The translations under genes were made by a program, and so were the position numbers. Positions 12,550-22,966 of a DNA stretch of 64,000 nucleotides are shown piece by piece; positions within the stretch are counted from its first letter, which is position 1; each line of letters begins with the position of its first letter. Under the pieces are notes generated by a model that was not told the origin of the DNA, made no database searches, and was given only the letters and a program-made list of their open reading frames with translations. Where the stretch lies: positions 161,265 to 225,264 of the forward strand of contig NMRA01000027.1 of the NCBI GenBank assembly GCA_002633005.1, read 5' to 3'. The stretch is from Phoronis australis (Eukaryota; Phoronida; Phoronidae).

Positions 12550-14971
12550 AGTACCTAGGAACGAGGAGGCATTGCTTTTCAACGGTTAATTTTCCAGCAA
12601 TAGACGTTTGAAGTGAGGAGGCGGAATCTCCAAAAAATTCTCGGTTCTTCCAGGTAGGACAAAGTCGTGCGCAGCTTTTTGCCGATTTACGAAAACTTAT
12701 CCGTTGAAAGTCAAGTTTATTTCATTTCCTCTACAATGGGAGGCCCAGAGAACCTAGGAACGGAGAGGCATTGAGTTTCAACGGTTTATTTTCCGGCAAT
12801 AGACGTTTGAAGTGAGGAGGCGGAATTTCCGTAAAATTCTCGGTTTTTCGAGGAAGGGCAAAGTCGTGCTCGTTTTGCGCCTATTGACGAAAACCCAACA
12901 ATTAAAAGTCAAGTTTATTTCTGTTCCTTTAATAAGGGAGGGCCAGAGAACCTAGGAACGGAGGGTCATCGATTTCCAAGCTTTAGTTTTCAGCCAATAG
13001 ATTTTTGAAGTGAGGAGGCGGAATCTAATAAAATTCTCGAATTTTCGAGGTAAGGCAAAGTTGTGCGCGGTTTTTTGCCGATTGACGAAAACTTAACAGC
13101 TGAAAGTCAATTATTTTTATTTTCCTACACTAAGGATGGGTCACAGGACCTAGGAACGGTGGGGTATCGATTTTCAACGGTTAGTTTTCCGGCAATAGAC
13201 GTTTGAAGTGAGGAGGCGGAATCTCCGTAAAATTCTCGGTTTTTCGACGTAGGGCAAAGTGGTGCGGATTTTGCGCCGATTGACGAAAACTTAACAGTTG
13301 AAAGTCAATTATTTTTCTTTTCTTCTACTGATGAAGGGCCAGAGAACCTAGGAACGGAGGGGCATCGATTTTCAACCTTTAGTTTTCCGGCAATAGACGT
13401 TTGAATTAAGGAGTCGGAATCTACGAAGTATTCTCGGTTTTTCGGGGTAGGGCAAAGTCTTCCGCGGTTTTTCGCCGATTGACGAAAACTTAAAAGTTGA
13501 AAGTCTTTTTTTTTCTTTTCCTTTACTGGGTTAGGGCCAGAGAACCTAGGAACGGAGGGGCATCGATTTCCAAGCTTTAGTTTTCAGCCAATAGACGTTT
13601 GAAGTGAGGAGGCGGAATCTCCGTAAAATTCTCGGTTTTTCGAGGTAGGGCAAAGTGGTGCGGGTTTTGCGCCGATTGACGAAAACTTAACAATTGAAAG
13701 TCAATTATTTTTCTTTTCTTCTATTGAAAAAGGGTAAGAGGACCTAGGAACGGAGGGGCATCGATTTTCAACTGTGAGTTTTCCGGCAATAGACGTTTGA
13801 AGTGAGGAGGCGGAATTTCCGTAAAATTCTCGGTTTTTCGAGGTAGGGCAAAGTCGTGCTTGTTTTGCGCCTATTGACGAAAACCCAACCATTAAAAGTC
13901 AAGTTTATTTCTGTTCCTTTAATAAGGGAGGGCCAGAGAACCTAGGAACGGAGGAGCATCGATTTTCAACATTTAATTTTCCGGCAATAGACGTTTGAAT
14001 TAAGGAGTCGGAATCTACGAAATATTCTCGGTTTTTCGGGGTAGGGCAGTCTTCCGCGGTTTTTCGCCAATTGACGAAAACTTAACCGTTGAAAGTCAAT
14101 TTTTTTCTTTTCCCTTACTGAGAAAGGGCCAAAGGACCTAGGAACGGAGGGGCATAGATTTTCAACGGTTAATTTCCCGGCAATAGGCGTTTGAAATGAG
14201 GAGGCGGAATCTCCGTAAAATTCTCTGTTTTTCGGGGTAATGCAAAGTCGTGCGGGGTTTTGCGCTGATTGTCAAAAATCCAACAGTTGAAAGTTATTTT
14301 TTTCTTTTCCTTTACTGGGGGAGGGCCAGAGAACCTACGAACGGAGGGGCATCGATTTCCAAGGGTTAGTTTTCAGCCAATAGACATTTGAAGTGAGGAG
14401 GCGGAATCTAAGTAAAATTCTCGATATTTCGAGGTAGGGCCAAGTTGTGCGGGTTTTGCGCCGATTGACGAAATCTTAACGGTTGAAAGTCAATTATTTT
14501 TCCTTTCCCCTACTGAGGAAGGGTCAGAGGACCTAGGAACGGAGGGACATCGATTTTCAACGCTTAGTTTTCCGGCAATAGACGTTTGAAATGAGGAGGC
14601 GGAATTTCCGTAAAATTCTCGGTTTTTCGAGGTAGGGCAAAGTCGTGCTTGTTTTGCGTCTATTGACGAAAACCCAACCATTAAAAGTCAAGTTTATTTC
14701 TGTTCCTTTACTAAGGGAGGGCCAGAGAACCCCAGGAACGGAGGGGCATCGATTTTTAACGGTTAGATTCTCAGCAATAGACGTTTGAAATGAGGAGGCG
14801 GAATCACCGTAAAATTCTCGGGTTTTCGAGGAAGGGCAAAAGTGTGCGCGGTTTTTTGCCGATTGACGAAAACTTAACGGTTGAAAGTCAATTAATTTTC
14901 TTTTCCTCTACTAAGGAAGGGTCGGGGGACCTAGGAACGAAGGGGTATCGATTTTCAACGATTAGTTTTCC
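12550..14971. repeat. Degenerate satellite block (variant class, second)
   Basis: About twelve divergent monomers of irregular length carry the same diagnostic changes as the 7.0-8.0 kb block: GAAGTGAGGAGG, GCCGATTGACGAAAACTT and AAGTCAAGTTTATTTC variants. Paired changes recur every second unit in part of the block (for example near 12.9, 13.9 and 14.7 kb), suggesting a higher-order repeat. The block ends at a single undetermined base at 14972. Confidence 0.65.
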
Positions 14972-14972
14972 N
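14972..14972. other. Single N, satellite phase break
   Basis: One undetermined base at the switch from the degenerate block to the common monomer class. The class boundary may therefore be an assembly join rather than a real junction. Confidence 0.8.
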
Positions 14973-15528
14973 TGACGAAAACTCAAAAGTTGAAAGTCAT
15001 TTTTTTTTTCTTTTTCTCTACTGATGGAGGGACAGAGTACCTGGGAACGGAGGAGCATCGATTTTGAACGGTTAGTTTTTCAGCAATAGACGTTTGAACT
15101 GAGGAGGCGGAATCTCCGTAAAGTTCTCGGTTTTTCGGGGTAGGGCAAAGTCGTGCGCGGTTTTGCGCCAATTGACGAAAACTCAACCGTTGAAAGTCAA
15201 TTCTTTTTCTTTTCCTCTATTGATGGAGGGCCAGAGTACCTAGGAACGGAGGGGCATCGAATTCCAAAGGTTAGTTTTCGGGCAATAGACGTTTGAGTTG
15301 AGGAGGCGGAATTCTTCGTAAAATTCTCGCTTTTCGGGGTAGGGCAAAGTCGTGCGCCGTTTTGCGCCAATTGACGAAAACTCAACCATTGAAAGTCAAT
15401 TTTTTTTCTTTTCCTCTATTTACGGAGGGCCAGAGTACCTAGGAACGGAGGGGCATCGACTTATAACGGTTAGTTTTTCAAAAATAGACGTTTGAACTGA
15501 GGAGGGGGAATCTCCGTAAAATTCTCAG

Positions 15529-15529
15529 N
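15529..15529. other. Single N, satellite phase break
   Basis: One undetermined base between ATTCTCAG and AAGTCAATTCTT, with a large part of one monomer missing across it. Probable assembly join. Confidence 0.8.
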
Positions 15530-17881
15530 AAGTCAATTCTTATTCTTTTCCTCTACTGATGGAGGGCCAGAGGACCTAGGAACGGAGGGGCATCGATTTT
15601 CAACGGATAGTTTTTCAGCAATAGACGATTGAACTGAGGAGGCGGAATCTCCGTAAAATTCTCGGTTTTTCGGGGTAGGGCAAAGTCGTGCGCGGTTTTG
15701 CGCCAATTGACGACAACTCAACCGTTGAATATCAATTCTTTTTCATTTCCTCTATTGATGGAGGGACAGAGTACCTAGGAACGGAGGGGCATCGATTTCC
15801 AACGGTTAGTTTTCCGGCAATAGACGTTTGAGTTGAGGAGGCGGAATCTCCGTAAAATTTTCGGTTTTTCAGGGTAGGGCAAAATAGTGCGCGGTTTTTC
15901 GCCAATTGACGAAGACTCAACCGTTGAAAGTCAATTCTTTTTCTTTTCCTCTACTGATGGAGGGCCAGAGTACTTAGGAACGGAGGAGCATCGATTTTCA
16001 ACGGTTAGTTTTCCGGCAATAGACGTTTCAACTGAGGAGGCGGAATCTCCGTATAATTCTCGGTTTTTCGGGGTAGGGCAAAGTAGTGCGCGGTTTTGCG
16101 CCAATTGACGAAAACTCAACCGTTGAAAGTCATTTTTTTTCTTTTCCTCTACTGATGGAGGGACAGAGTACCTAGGAACGGAGGAGCATCGATTTTCAAC
16201 GGTTAGTTTTTCAGCAATAGACGTTTGAACTGAGGAGGCGGAATCTCCGTAAAATTCTCGGTTTTTCGAGGTAGGGCAAAGTCGTGCGCGGTTTTGCGCC
16301 AATTGACGAAGACTCAACCGTTGAAAGTCATTTTTTTTCTTTTGCTCTATTGATGGAGGGCCAGAGTACCTAGGAAAGGAGGGGCATCGATTTCCAACGG
16401 TTAGTTTTCCGGCAATATACCTTTGAGTTGAGGAGGCGGAATCTCCGTAAAATTCTCGGTTTTTCGGGTAGGGCAAAATAGTGCGCGGTTTTTCGCCAAT
16501 TGACGAAGACTCAACAGTTGAAAGTCATTTATTTTCCTTTCCTCTACTGATGGAGGGCCAGAGTACCTAGGAACGGAGGAGCATCGATTTTCAACGGTTA
16601 GTTTTCCGGCAATAGACGTTTCAACTGAGGAAGAGGAATCTCCGTATAATTCTCAGTTTTTCGGGGTACAGCAAAGTAGTGCGCGGTTTTGCGCCAATTG
16701 ACGAATACTCAACCGTTGAAAGTCAATTCTTTTTCTTTTCCTCTACTGATGGAGGGCCAGAGTACATAGGAACGGAGGAGCATCGATTTTCAACGGTTAG
16801 TATTCCGGCAATAGACGTTTCAACTGAGGAGGCGGAATCTCCGTATAATTCTCGGTTTTTCGGGGTAGGGCAAAGTAGTGCGCGGTTTTGCGCCAATTGA
16901 CGAAAACTCAAAAGTTGAAAGTTATTTTTTTTTCTTTTTCTCTACTGATGGAGGGCCAGAGTACCTAGGGACACAGGAGCATCGATTTTCAACGGTTAGT
17001 TCTTCAGCAATAGACGTTTGAACTGAGGAGGCGGAATCTCCGTAAAATTCTCGGTTTTTCGGGGTAGGGCAAAGTCGTACGCCGTTTTGCGCCAATTGAC
17101 GAAAAGTCAACCTTTAAAAGTCAATTATTTTTCTTTTGCTCTATTGATGGAGGGCCAGAGTACCTAGGAACGGAGGGGCATCGATTTCCAACGGTTAGTT
17201 TTCTCAGAGTACCAAGGAACGGAGGGGCATCGATTTCCAACGGTTAGTTTTCCGGCATTAGACGTTTGAGTTGAGGAGGCGGAATCTCCGTAAAATTCTC
17301 GGTTTTTCGGGGTAGGGCAAAATAGTGCGCGGTTTTTCGCCAATTGACGAAGACTCAACCGTTGAAAGTCAATTCTTTTTTCTTTTCCTCTACTGATGGA
17401 GGGCCAGAGTACCTAGGAACGGAGGAGCATCGATTTTCAACGGTTAGTTTTCCGGCAATAGACGTTTCAACTGAGGAGGCGGAATCTCCGTATAACACTC
17501 GGTTTTTCGTGGTAGGGCAAAGTAGTGCGCGGTTTTGCGCCAATTGACGAAAACTCAACCGTTGAAAGTCATTTTTTTTCTTTTCCTCTACTGATGGAGG
17601 GACAGAGTACCTAGGAACGGAGGAGCATCGATTTTCAACTTTTAGTTTTTCAGCAATAGACGTTTGAACTGAGGAGGCGGAATCTCCGTAAAATTCTCAG
17701 TTTTTCGGGGTAGGGCAAAGTCGTGCGGAGTTTTGCGCCAATTGACGAAAACTCAACCGTTGAAAGTCATTTTTTTTCTTTTCCTCTACTGATGGAGGGC
17801 CAGAGTATCTAGGAACGGAGGAACATAGATTTTCAACGGTTAGTTTTCCGGCAATAGACGTTTCAACTGAGGAAGAGGAAT

Positions 17882-17882
17882 N
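17882..17882. other. Single N, satellite phase break
   Basis: One undetermined base between GAGGAAT and AGGAACGGAGG, out of monomer phase. Probable assembly join. Confidence 0.8.
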
Positions 17883-18423
17883 AGGAACGGAGGGGCATCG
17901 ATTTTCAACGGTTAGTTTTTCAGCAATAGACGTTTGAACTGAGGAGGCGGAACCTCCGCAAAATTCTCGGTTTTTCGAGGTTGGGCAAAGTAGTGCGCGG
18001 TTTTGCGCCAATTGACGAAAACTCAACCGTTGAAAGTCAATTCTTTTTCTTTCCCTCTATTGATGGAGGGCCAGAATACCTAGGAACGGAGGGGCATCGA
18101 TTTTCAACGGTTAGTTTTCCAGCAATAGACGTTTGAACTGAGGAGGCGGAACCTCCGTAAAATTCTCGGTTTTTTTAGGTAGGGCAAAGTCGTGCGCGGT
18201 TTTGGGCCAATTGACGAAAACTCAACCGTTGAAAGTCAATTCTTATTCTTTTCCTCTACTGATGGAGGGCCAGAGTACCTAGGAACGGAGGGGAATCGAT
18301 TTTCAAGGGTTAGTTTTTCAGCAATAGACGTTTGAACTGAGGAGGCGGAATCTACGTAAAATTCTCGGTTTTTCGGGGTAGGGCAAAGTCGGTCGCGGTT
18401 TTGCGCCAATTGACGAAAACTCA

Positions 18424-19866
18424 TACTGCTGCACCTAATCCCTTGGTGCTAGCGTCAACACTTAGTGTAATTGGTTTGTTGACATCTAAGTATTTTAATA
18501 GGGGGGTGTTACACAAAGCTTCCTTGATACTTGAAAAAGCTTTGGATTCTGCTTCGCCCCACTTCCTAGTACCTGCATTTTTCATTTCTCGCAATGGAGC
18601 ACTCAATTGACTCAAGTTTGGGATAAATTTGGACACATATGCAATCATTCCCAACGCTGACTGCAGTTCTTGTTCATAGATTGGTTCTGGCATATTAACA
18701 ATAGCCTGAATTCTCTCTTGGGATGGTTTTACACCATCTGCGGTCAAAACATAACCCACGTAACTAACTTGGGGTTGACTAATCTTAGTCTTATTTAGAT
18801 TCAATTTTAACCCTTGTTTTCTGGCTATCTCAAGTACAGCTGTGAGCCGTTCATCATGCTCTTGAGGTGTTTTGCCATGAATTAGGATATCATCCATCAC
18901 AATTTCTACTCCCGAAATGTGACCAAACATACTTTGCATAGCCCTTTGATAAATGTCTGGGGAACTCCTCAAACCCATTGGCAACCTAAGATGCCTGTAT
19001 TGCCCAAATGGGGTATTAAATGCTGTATAGTAAGAACTTTTCTCACTCAGCCTGATTTGGTAATAACCCATGTTTGCATCAAGTACACTGAAAATTTTAC
19101 CCCCATGTAACCTGGTTACAATATCATCAATTGAACTCATCGGGTGGTGTTCACGCAAAATAGCCTTATTTAAGCTCGAGGGATCAATGCACAACCTGAC
19201 TCTGTTATTGCGTTTCCGAACACATACTAACGGAGACACCCAAGGTGTTTGCTCTGTGACTTTTGCAATACTGCCACACCTTTCTAAATGATCTAATTCC
19301 AGTTTTACCTGCTCTCTGATAGCAGCGGGAACTGGTCTGGGAGGGTGAACTACTGGCGGTATAGACGAATCTACCTGAATATTGTATTCCCCTGGAATAC
19401 ACCCAATTGTTTCTTCAAATACATCACTGTATTTTTTTACAAAACTGTCATGACTTGCATTTTGCTGAGAGTTGACTTCAAATACTCTCTGGACCACATT
19501 TCATTTAACACTGTCATCACGACCTAATAAATCAACTTGTTTCCTGTTGTCCAATACAAGAAACTCTAGCATATGTCTTTCATTCTTATACACAGCTGGC
19601 AGTACAATTTTTCCATACGCTTTATGTGGTTTGCCATGAATACCATTGATCATAACGTTGCTGTGTTTTAACAGGTGCTCCCTACCTAACTTTCTGAGTG
19701 CAACTAGTGACAATACATTGCAATCTGCAAACGTATCAATTGCTAAGGATAATTTTGAGTTACCAACTTGTACTGTGACATTCCAATCATTAGAATTGGT
19801 ACATGCATAATTTGAATTGATACCAAATACATTTTTAATATTGCATTGTTCCATCATATTTGCCAT
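18424..19866 (-). pseudogene. pol: Broken pol: protease and reverse transcriptase, RNase H cut off
   Basis: The minus-strand frame first shows an aspartic protease core with DTFA in place of the usual DTGA/DSGA, then the RT. RT landmarks in order are a TPWVSPLVCVRKRN segment, RLCIDPSSLN, FSVLDANMGYYQIRL, FGQYRHLRLPMGL and the catalytic VMDDILIHG (the YxDD-type box). RNase H begins with LSVDAS and ends where the satellite begins. A single TGA at 19503-19501 interrupts the frame between protease and RT; both sides are otherwise in the same frame. Pol lies in a different frame from gag, shifted by +1 (equivalently -2) relative to it. Whether that reflects programmed frameshifting or an indel cannot be told here. 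Confidence 0.9.
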
Positions 19867-20716
19867 TTCGTCTTCCTCTGTTCTGTGTACATTTTTTGTG
19901 TCCTTGGTGATTCCGACCACGATTGCCCCTGTAACGCCCTCTAGATTGTCCTCTTCGCTGTTGTTGATGGTGGTTTTGCTGTCGTAGCGATCTCTGCGAG
20001 GATGTCTGTTGTGCTTTGCAAATTTTCGAATTCGCAAAATGGCCAAAACTGCCACAAGCGTGACATGTTTTGCCTCTGGCAGGACAGTTATCTTCGTAAT
20101 GCGTTCTCGTGCATTTTTTACAAAACATCTTGTGCCTTGTGTGATACACATTGTCCTCTGCTATTAGGTTTTTTAGGTGCTGTTGTGACAGTTCACTTGC
20201 ACGGCAAATTTTAATGACATTTTCCAACGTATAATCATTTACTTCTAAGTCTAGAAGTTTCAACTTGATGTGACTGTCGCGGACACCATTGACAATTCTG
20301 TCACAAATAAATGTGTCTTCTATGTCACCATAGTCACATCCCTTTGCGCGATGCTTCAGATCGGCAACAAAAGCCATAAGCGACTCTCCGGCTTTCTGGT
20401 TGCGTTCCAAAAATGCTTGTCTGCGAATATTTTTGTACTTCTTGTGGCCATAGTGTTCATCAAAACATTTCAGTACCTTATCTAAAATATACCTGTCTTC
20501 CGGCGACAAATCAAATGTATTAAACAATTTGACACCATCTGCCCCAAGGAGATGAAGTAAAATGTTTACTTTCTGTTTACCTGACGCATCCTCGAGTCCG
20601 CTTGCAATCAGGTAAATGTCAAATCGCTGTCGCCACTGGCTCCAACTTTCTCCTGTTTTGTCAGTCTCTAGCTGTACAAACGGTTCTGGGGGGCTCAAGT
20701 CTAGCTTAGCAGCCAT
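19835..20716 (-). CDS. gag: Gag polyprotein of the Ty3/gypsy element, zinc-knuckle type
   Basis: An intact 293-residue reading frame starts 38 bases downstream of the primer-binding site, in the position expected for gag. The N-terminal ~180 residues resemble the capsid region of Ty3/gypsy Gags: W-x2-W-x3-F near residues 24-31 and a segment with ERNQKAGESLMAFVADL. Two Cys/His knuckles follow at about residues 198-232: CKKCTRTHYEDNC, then CHACGSFGHFANSKIC. The tail is rich in Gln, Arg and Gly (RRGQSRGRYRGNRGR), typical of a nucleic-acid-binding nucleocapsid. It packages element RNA in this family. The frame overlaps the pol frame. With the rest of the element truncated it is unlikely to be functional, though it remains open. 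Confidence 0.88.
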   Translation of the reverse strand: MAAKLDLSPPEPFVQLETDKTGESWSQWRQRFDIYLIASGLEDASGKQKVNILLHLLGADGVKLFNTFDLSPEDRYILDKVLKCFDEHYGHKKYKNIRRQAFLERNQKAGESLMAFVADLKHRAKGCDYGDIEDTFICDRIVNGVRDSHIKLKLLDLEVNDYTLENVIKICRASELSQQHLKNLIAEDNVYHTRHKMFCKKCTRTHYEDNCPARGKTCHACGSFGHFANSKICKAQQTSSQRSLRQQNHHQQQRRGQSRGRYRGNRGRNHQGHKKCTQNRGRRNGKYDGTMQY

Positions 20717-20753
20717 TGTTTAGAACAGTAAGCAACAACTGAACAAAAAAATC

Positions 20754-20771
20754 GCCAACTCCTGACACCAT
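20754..20771 (-). other. Primer-binding site, tRNA-Leu type
   Basis: On the minus strand the 18 bases TGGTGTCAGGAGTTGGCG directly follow the LTR end (...ATTACA). They complement the CCA-ended acceptor stem of a leucine tRNA over at least the first 12 bases. Confidence 0.8.
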
Positions 20772-20999
20772 GTAATGGCTTGTGGAGAGAGGAGTGAAGA
20801 AGACGTCTTTACTAGAACACTACTTTATTGCGGACTGACTAACTACTGTACAACAACATGTTTTTGCAATACACAAGACCACATGCATATGAGTCACATT
20901 TCATAGAACTGTTTGGCAAGACTTATATAATAAACCATTCTAACTAATTGTGCCATATAAGGCAAGTGTAGTTCCAGTACAAACTACAATACTATTACA
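20772..20999 (-). mobile_element. 5' long terminal repeat of the Ty3/gypsy element
   Basis: The 228-bp segment begins TGTAAT and ends ATTACA, a perfect 6-bp terminal inversion. On the minus strand it has a TATA box (TATATAAG at 20929-20922) and, about 100 bases downstream, a polyadenylation signal AATAAA (20829-20824), giving a normal U3-R-U5 order. The primer-binding site abuts its inner end. Confidence 0.88.
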
Positions 21000-21212
21000 A
21001 TCGTGCCACTGTTGTACAGGTGACACAATATTTCACGGCAGAGAAACCAACGCATAAGATTGCTCCACAAGTCTTTAGCTGCAAAATAACCACAGAATGC
21101 CAATTTTTCCAACACTGATAAATAATTTAGTGTACTCAAGGAAGGGTGTAATTTTCAATGACACTAATTTTCTGTCAGATTTTATCTGGTCAGTTTTTTG
21201 CCCACATCAGCG

Positions 21213-21242
21213 CAAAGCTGTATATTTTAGTATACAGCTTTG
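21213..21242. repeat. Perfect 12-bp-stem hairpin
   Basis: Arms CAAAGCTGTATA and TATACAGCTTTG surround a 6-base loop TTTTAG. No adjacent gene was identified that it could terminate or regulate. Confidence 0.7.
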
Positions 21243-21366
21243 TACGAAGGCTAATAAAGTGTATGCGAGTAGGTGCTAAAAAGATCCAGGTAAGCCCTCA
21301 TGCTTTAGTCATAAAATACCCAGACATACAGGATGGATGAGAATGGGCTATTATGGCTAGAGACTG

Positions 21367-21462
21367 TGCCTATGCCAAATGCCAGCCCAATGCATGCCAA
21401 TGCCAATGGCAATGCCCGATTTGCAATGGCACTGGCAATGAAAGCCAATGCGAAGGGTCGAG
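21367..21462. repeat. Low-complexity TGCCAATG tract
   Basis: Imperfect repetition of TGCCAA/TGGCAATG words in both orientations, for example ATGCCAATGCCAATGGCAAT. It looks like simple-sequence expansion. Confidence 0.6.
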
Positions 21463-22143
21463 ATTCAAACACAAAGGAAATAAGTGAAAGTCCGTAACTG
21501 AGTTTACAGTACTTAGGAAATATTGTTATCGAAAGTTTTAGTTTCCACAAAACTTACAATTTGGAGTATCAAGTTAGAAGTTGTTTTGTGGTCTACAAAT
21601 TCTAAAGGTCCCACTCAGTTTCAAATAAGGCGCCATCTTCAGCCGAAGGTGATTAAGTAAAGCGACTTTCTTATTACAATGACAGTCTCTCTTCTTTAAT
21701 AGTATCTAACTGAGTTAGTCTTATTTATATTACCTTGAAATCCTATTTTCATTAAAATACTTTAAAATAACATATATATTGCATTCATCCAGCATTTGTA
21801 TGAACAAAGCAAACTTTATAAAATACTAGTTTATTTTTAAAGTCAATACCCACACTTATCTTCTATACGCATGCGCTAGAATTTCGTAGCAACCACAACA
21901 GGAGTGTAAATCATCGAAGAATTATCAGGTTTGTGGCGTTTTTCCTGATCATTGCGTGTTAAAGCTATATACTCAACCTGGGAGACTGTTTTTATTGAAT
22001 ATTGGCTCGTGTTCTGAGTACTTAATAAATAATTTGGCGTGAGAATGCTATGTGAAAAATTGTTCCTCTGCCTTTCTTGTTTCCCCGTTTATTTATGTCT
22101 CTACTAATAAACATGTCGTCAAAGTCATATACTTAGTCATACA

Positions 22144-22323
22144 CATAGTGTCATAGTCGACATAGTGTCATAGTCGACATAGTGTCATAGTCGACATAGT
22201 GTCATAGTCGACATAGTGTCATAGTCGACATAGTGTCATAGTCGACATAGTGTCACAGTCGACATAGTGTCATAGTCGACATAGTGTCATAGTCGACATA
22301 GTGTCATAGACATAGTCGACATA
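22144..22323. repeat. 17-bp minisatellite containing GTCGAC
   Basis: About ten copies of CATAGTGTCATAGTCGA in tandem. Most junctions give the palindrome GTCGAC. One unit has CACAG for CATAG, and the last units are slightly irregular. Confidence 0.92.
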
Positions 22324-22426
22324 ATCAGGAAGCTGTGAAGATGAAGAAGGAGAGAAAGTTTGTAGAGCTTAGTATTTAAATAGCCCAACTCTGAAACTGA
22401 ACCAGCTACCCTGATAAAATCTGCAG

Positions 22427-22966
22427 TGTTGTAGATGTGGTTCCGGTGAATTATATGAGCCTGTGTTAGCTACTTGCTAACGGGCAATTGCCTATTACGT
22501 GAATGGTTAGCACGCTTGCCAGTTTTATGGGGGTCGCTGGTTTGATTCCCGAGACAGTTGATCTCGGCTATTACTACAAATGGCGTAGTCGGCAAACGGA
22601 TGATCTACCAATGAAGCACTGCCAACTAGTAGACATGGACCTCGGGACGGCGCGCGTGGAAGGTTCCAGGAGTCAAGGACCTGTATGAGAGACTACCTTG
22701 TGTTCACCTGTGTTGTGGTGGTAAAGGTACCAAGGGACGTTGATGACCTGTATGCGAGACAATCCTGGTGTTCACCTTCCTGGTCTCATGCCCGTTCTGT
22801 AGGGAAGGGGGCAATGTTTTAGATGTGCTTCCGGGGAATTATATGAGCCTCTGTTAGCTACTTGCTAATGGGCAATTGCCTATTAGCTGAATGGTTATCA
22901 GGTTTGCCGGTTTTATGGGGGTCGCTGGTTCGATTCCTGAGTCGGTTGATCTGGGCTATTTCTAAA
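22427..22966 (+). mobile_element. TRIM-like mini LTR element with tRNA-like boxes
   Basis: Two direct repeats of 152 bp (22427-22578 and 22815-22966) differ at roughly 20 sites and enclose about 236 bp. The left repeat begins TGTTGTAG and ends CTATTACTACA, an imperfect terminal inversion like an LTR. Two bases after it comes TGGCGTAGTCGGC, a plausible primer-binding site. Just before the right repeat is the purine run AGGGAAGGGGG, a plausible polypurine tract. There is no coding capacity, so it fits a terminal-repeat retrotransposon in miniature. Each repeat also carries a tRNA-like A box and B box (for example TGGTTAGCACG and GGTTTGATTCC, starts 35 bp apart). A nested tRNA-derived SINE is the alternative reading. 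No convincing target-site duplication was found. Confidence 0.55.

Larger units (their letters stand above)
1..18422. repeat. 199-bp satellite array 1
   Basis: Head-to-tail tandem repeat with a strict 199-bp period over most of its length, about 92 monomers; the left end lies outside the window. Landmarks in each monomer on the plus strand are GGAGGCGGAATCTCCGTAAA, then GGTAGGGCAAAG, GCGCCAATTGACGAAAACTC and ACCTAGGAACGGAGG. Two main classes are visible: one has a GTCGTGCGCGGTTTTGCGCC segment, the other AATAGTGCGCGGTTTTTCGCC followed by GACGAAGACTC. Stop-free stretches of 62 codons occur once per monomer on the minus strand, but 199 is not a multiple of 3, the frame breaks in every unit and the stretches begin with TTG, so they are not genes. 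It stops abruptly at a retrotransposon fragment. Confidence 0.97.
18423..20999 (-). mobile_element. Truncated Ty3/gypsy LTR retrotransposon
   Basis: Read on the minus strand the element runs 5' LTR (20999-20772), primer-binding site, gag, protease, reverse transcriptase and the first strand of RNase H, then stops at the satellite boundary. The rest of RNase H, integrase and the 3' LTR are absent. The primer-binding site begins TGGTGTCAGGAG, which matches the 3' end of tRNA-Leu. The protein order and RT motifs are those of Ty3/gypsy; a tRNA-Leu primer is, as I recall, also used by Steamer-like elements of bivalves, so a Mag/Steamer-type lineage is possible but not shown. The copy is dead: pol has a nonsense codon and half the element is missing. 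Confidence 0.92.
21000..22143. other. Spacer, no gene seen
   Basis: AT-rich unique-looking DNA. It contains a perfect hairpin at 21213-21242 and a short run of TGCCAATG-type words at 21367-21462. Nothing with coding character was found. Confidence 0.6.

Noticed and set aside
1-18422. CRISPR array
   Set aside because: The repeats are contiguous satellite units without unique spacers, in a eukaryotic genome with introns.
1047-18424. Dozens of 62-codon minus-strand frames, one per 199-bp monomer, with similar predicted peptides
   Set aside because: They begin with TTG or other non-ATG codons, break frame every monomer because 199 is not divisible by 3, and simply mirror satellite homogeneity.
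21880-21900. RFX X-box near GTAGCAACCAC as a ciliary promoter element for RSPH14
   Set aside because: Only one half-site is clear and it lies about 2.4 kb before the first coding exon without transcript support.
22500-22570. Functional tRNA gene
   Set aside because: A and B boxes are present but no convincing acceptor stem or cloverleaf could be drawn, and the sequence recurs in a direct repeat of a mobile element.
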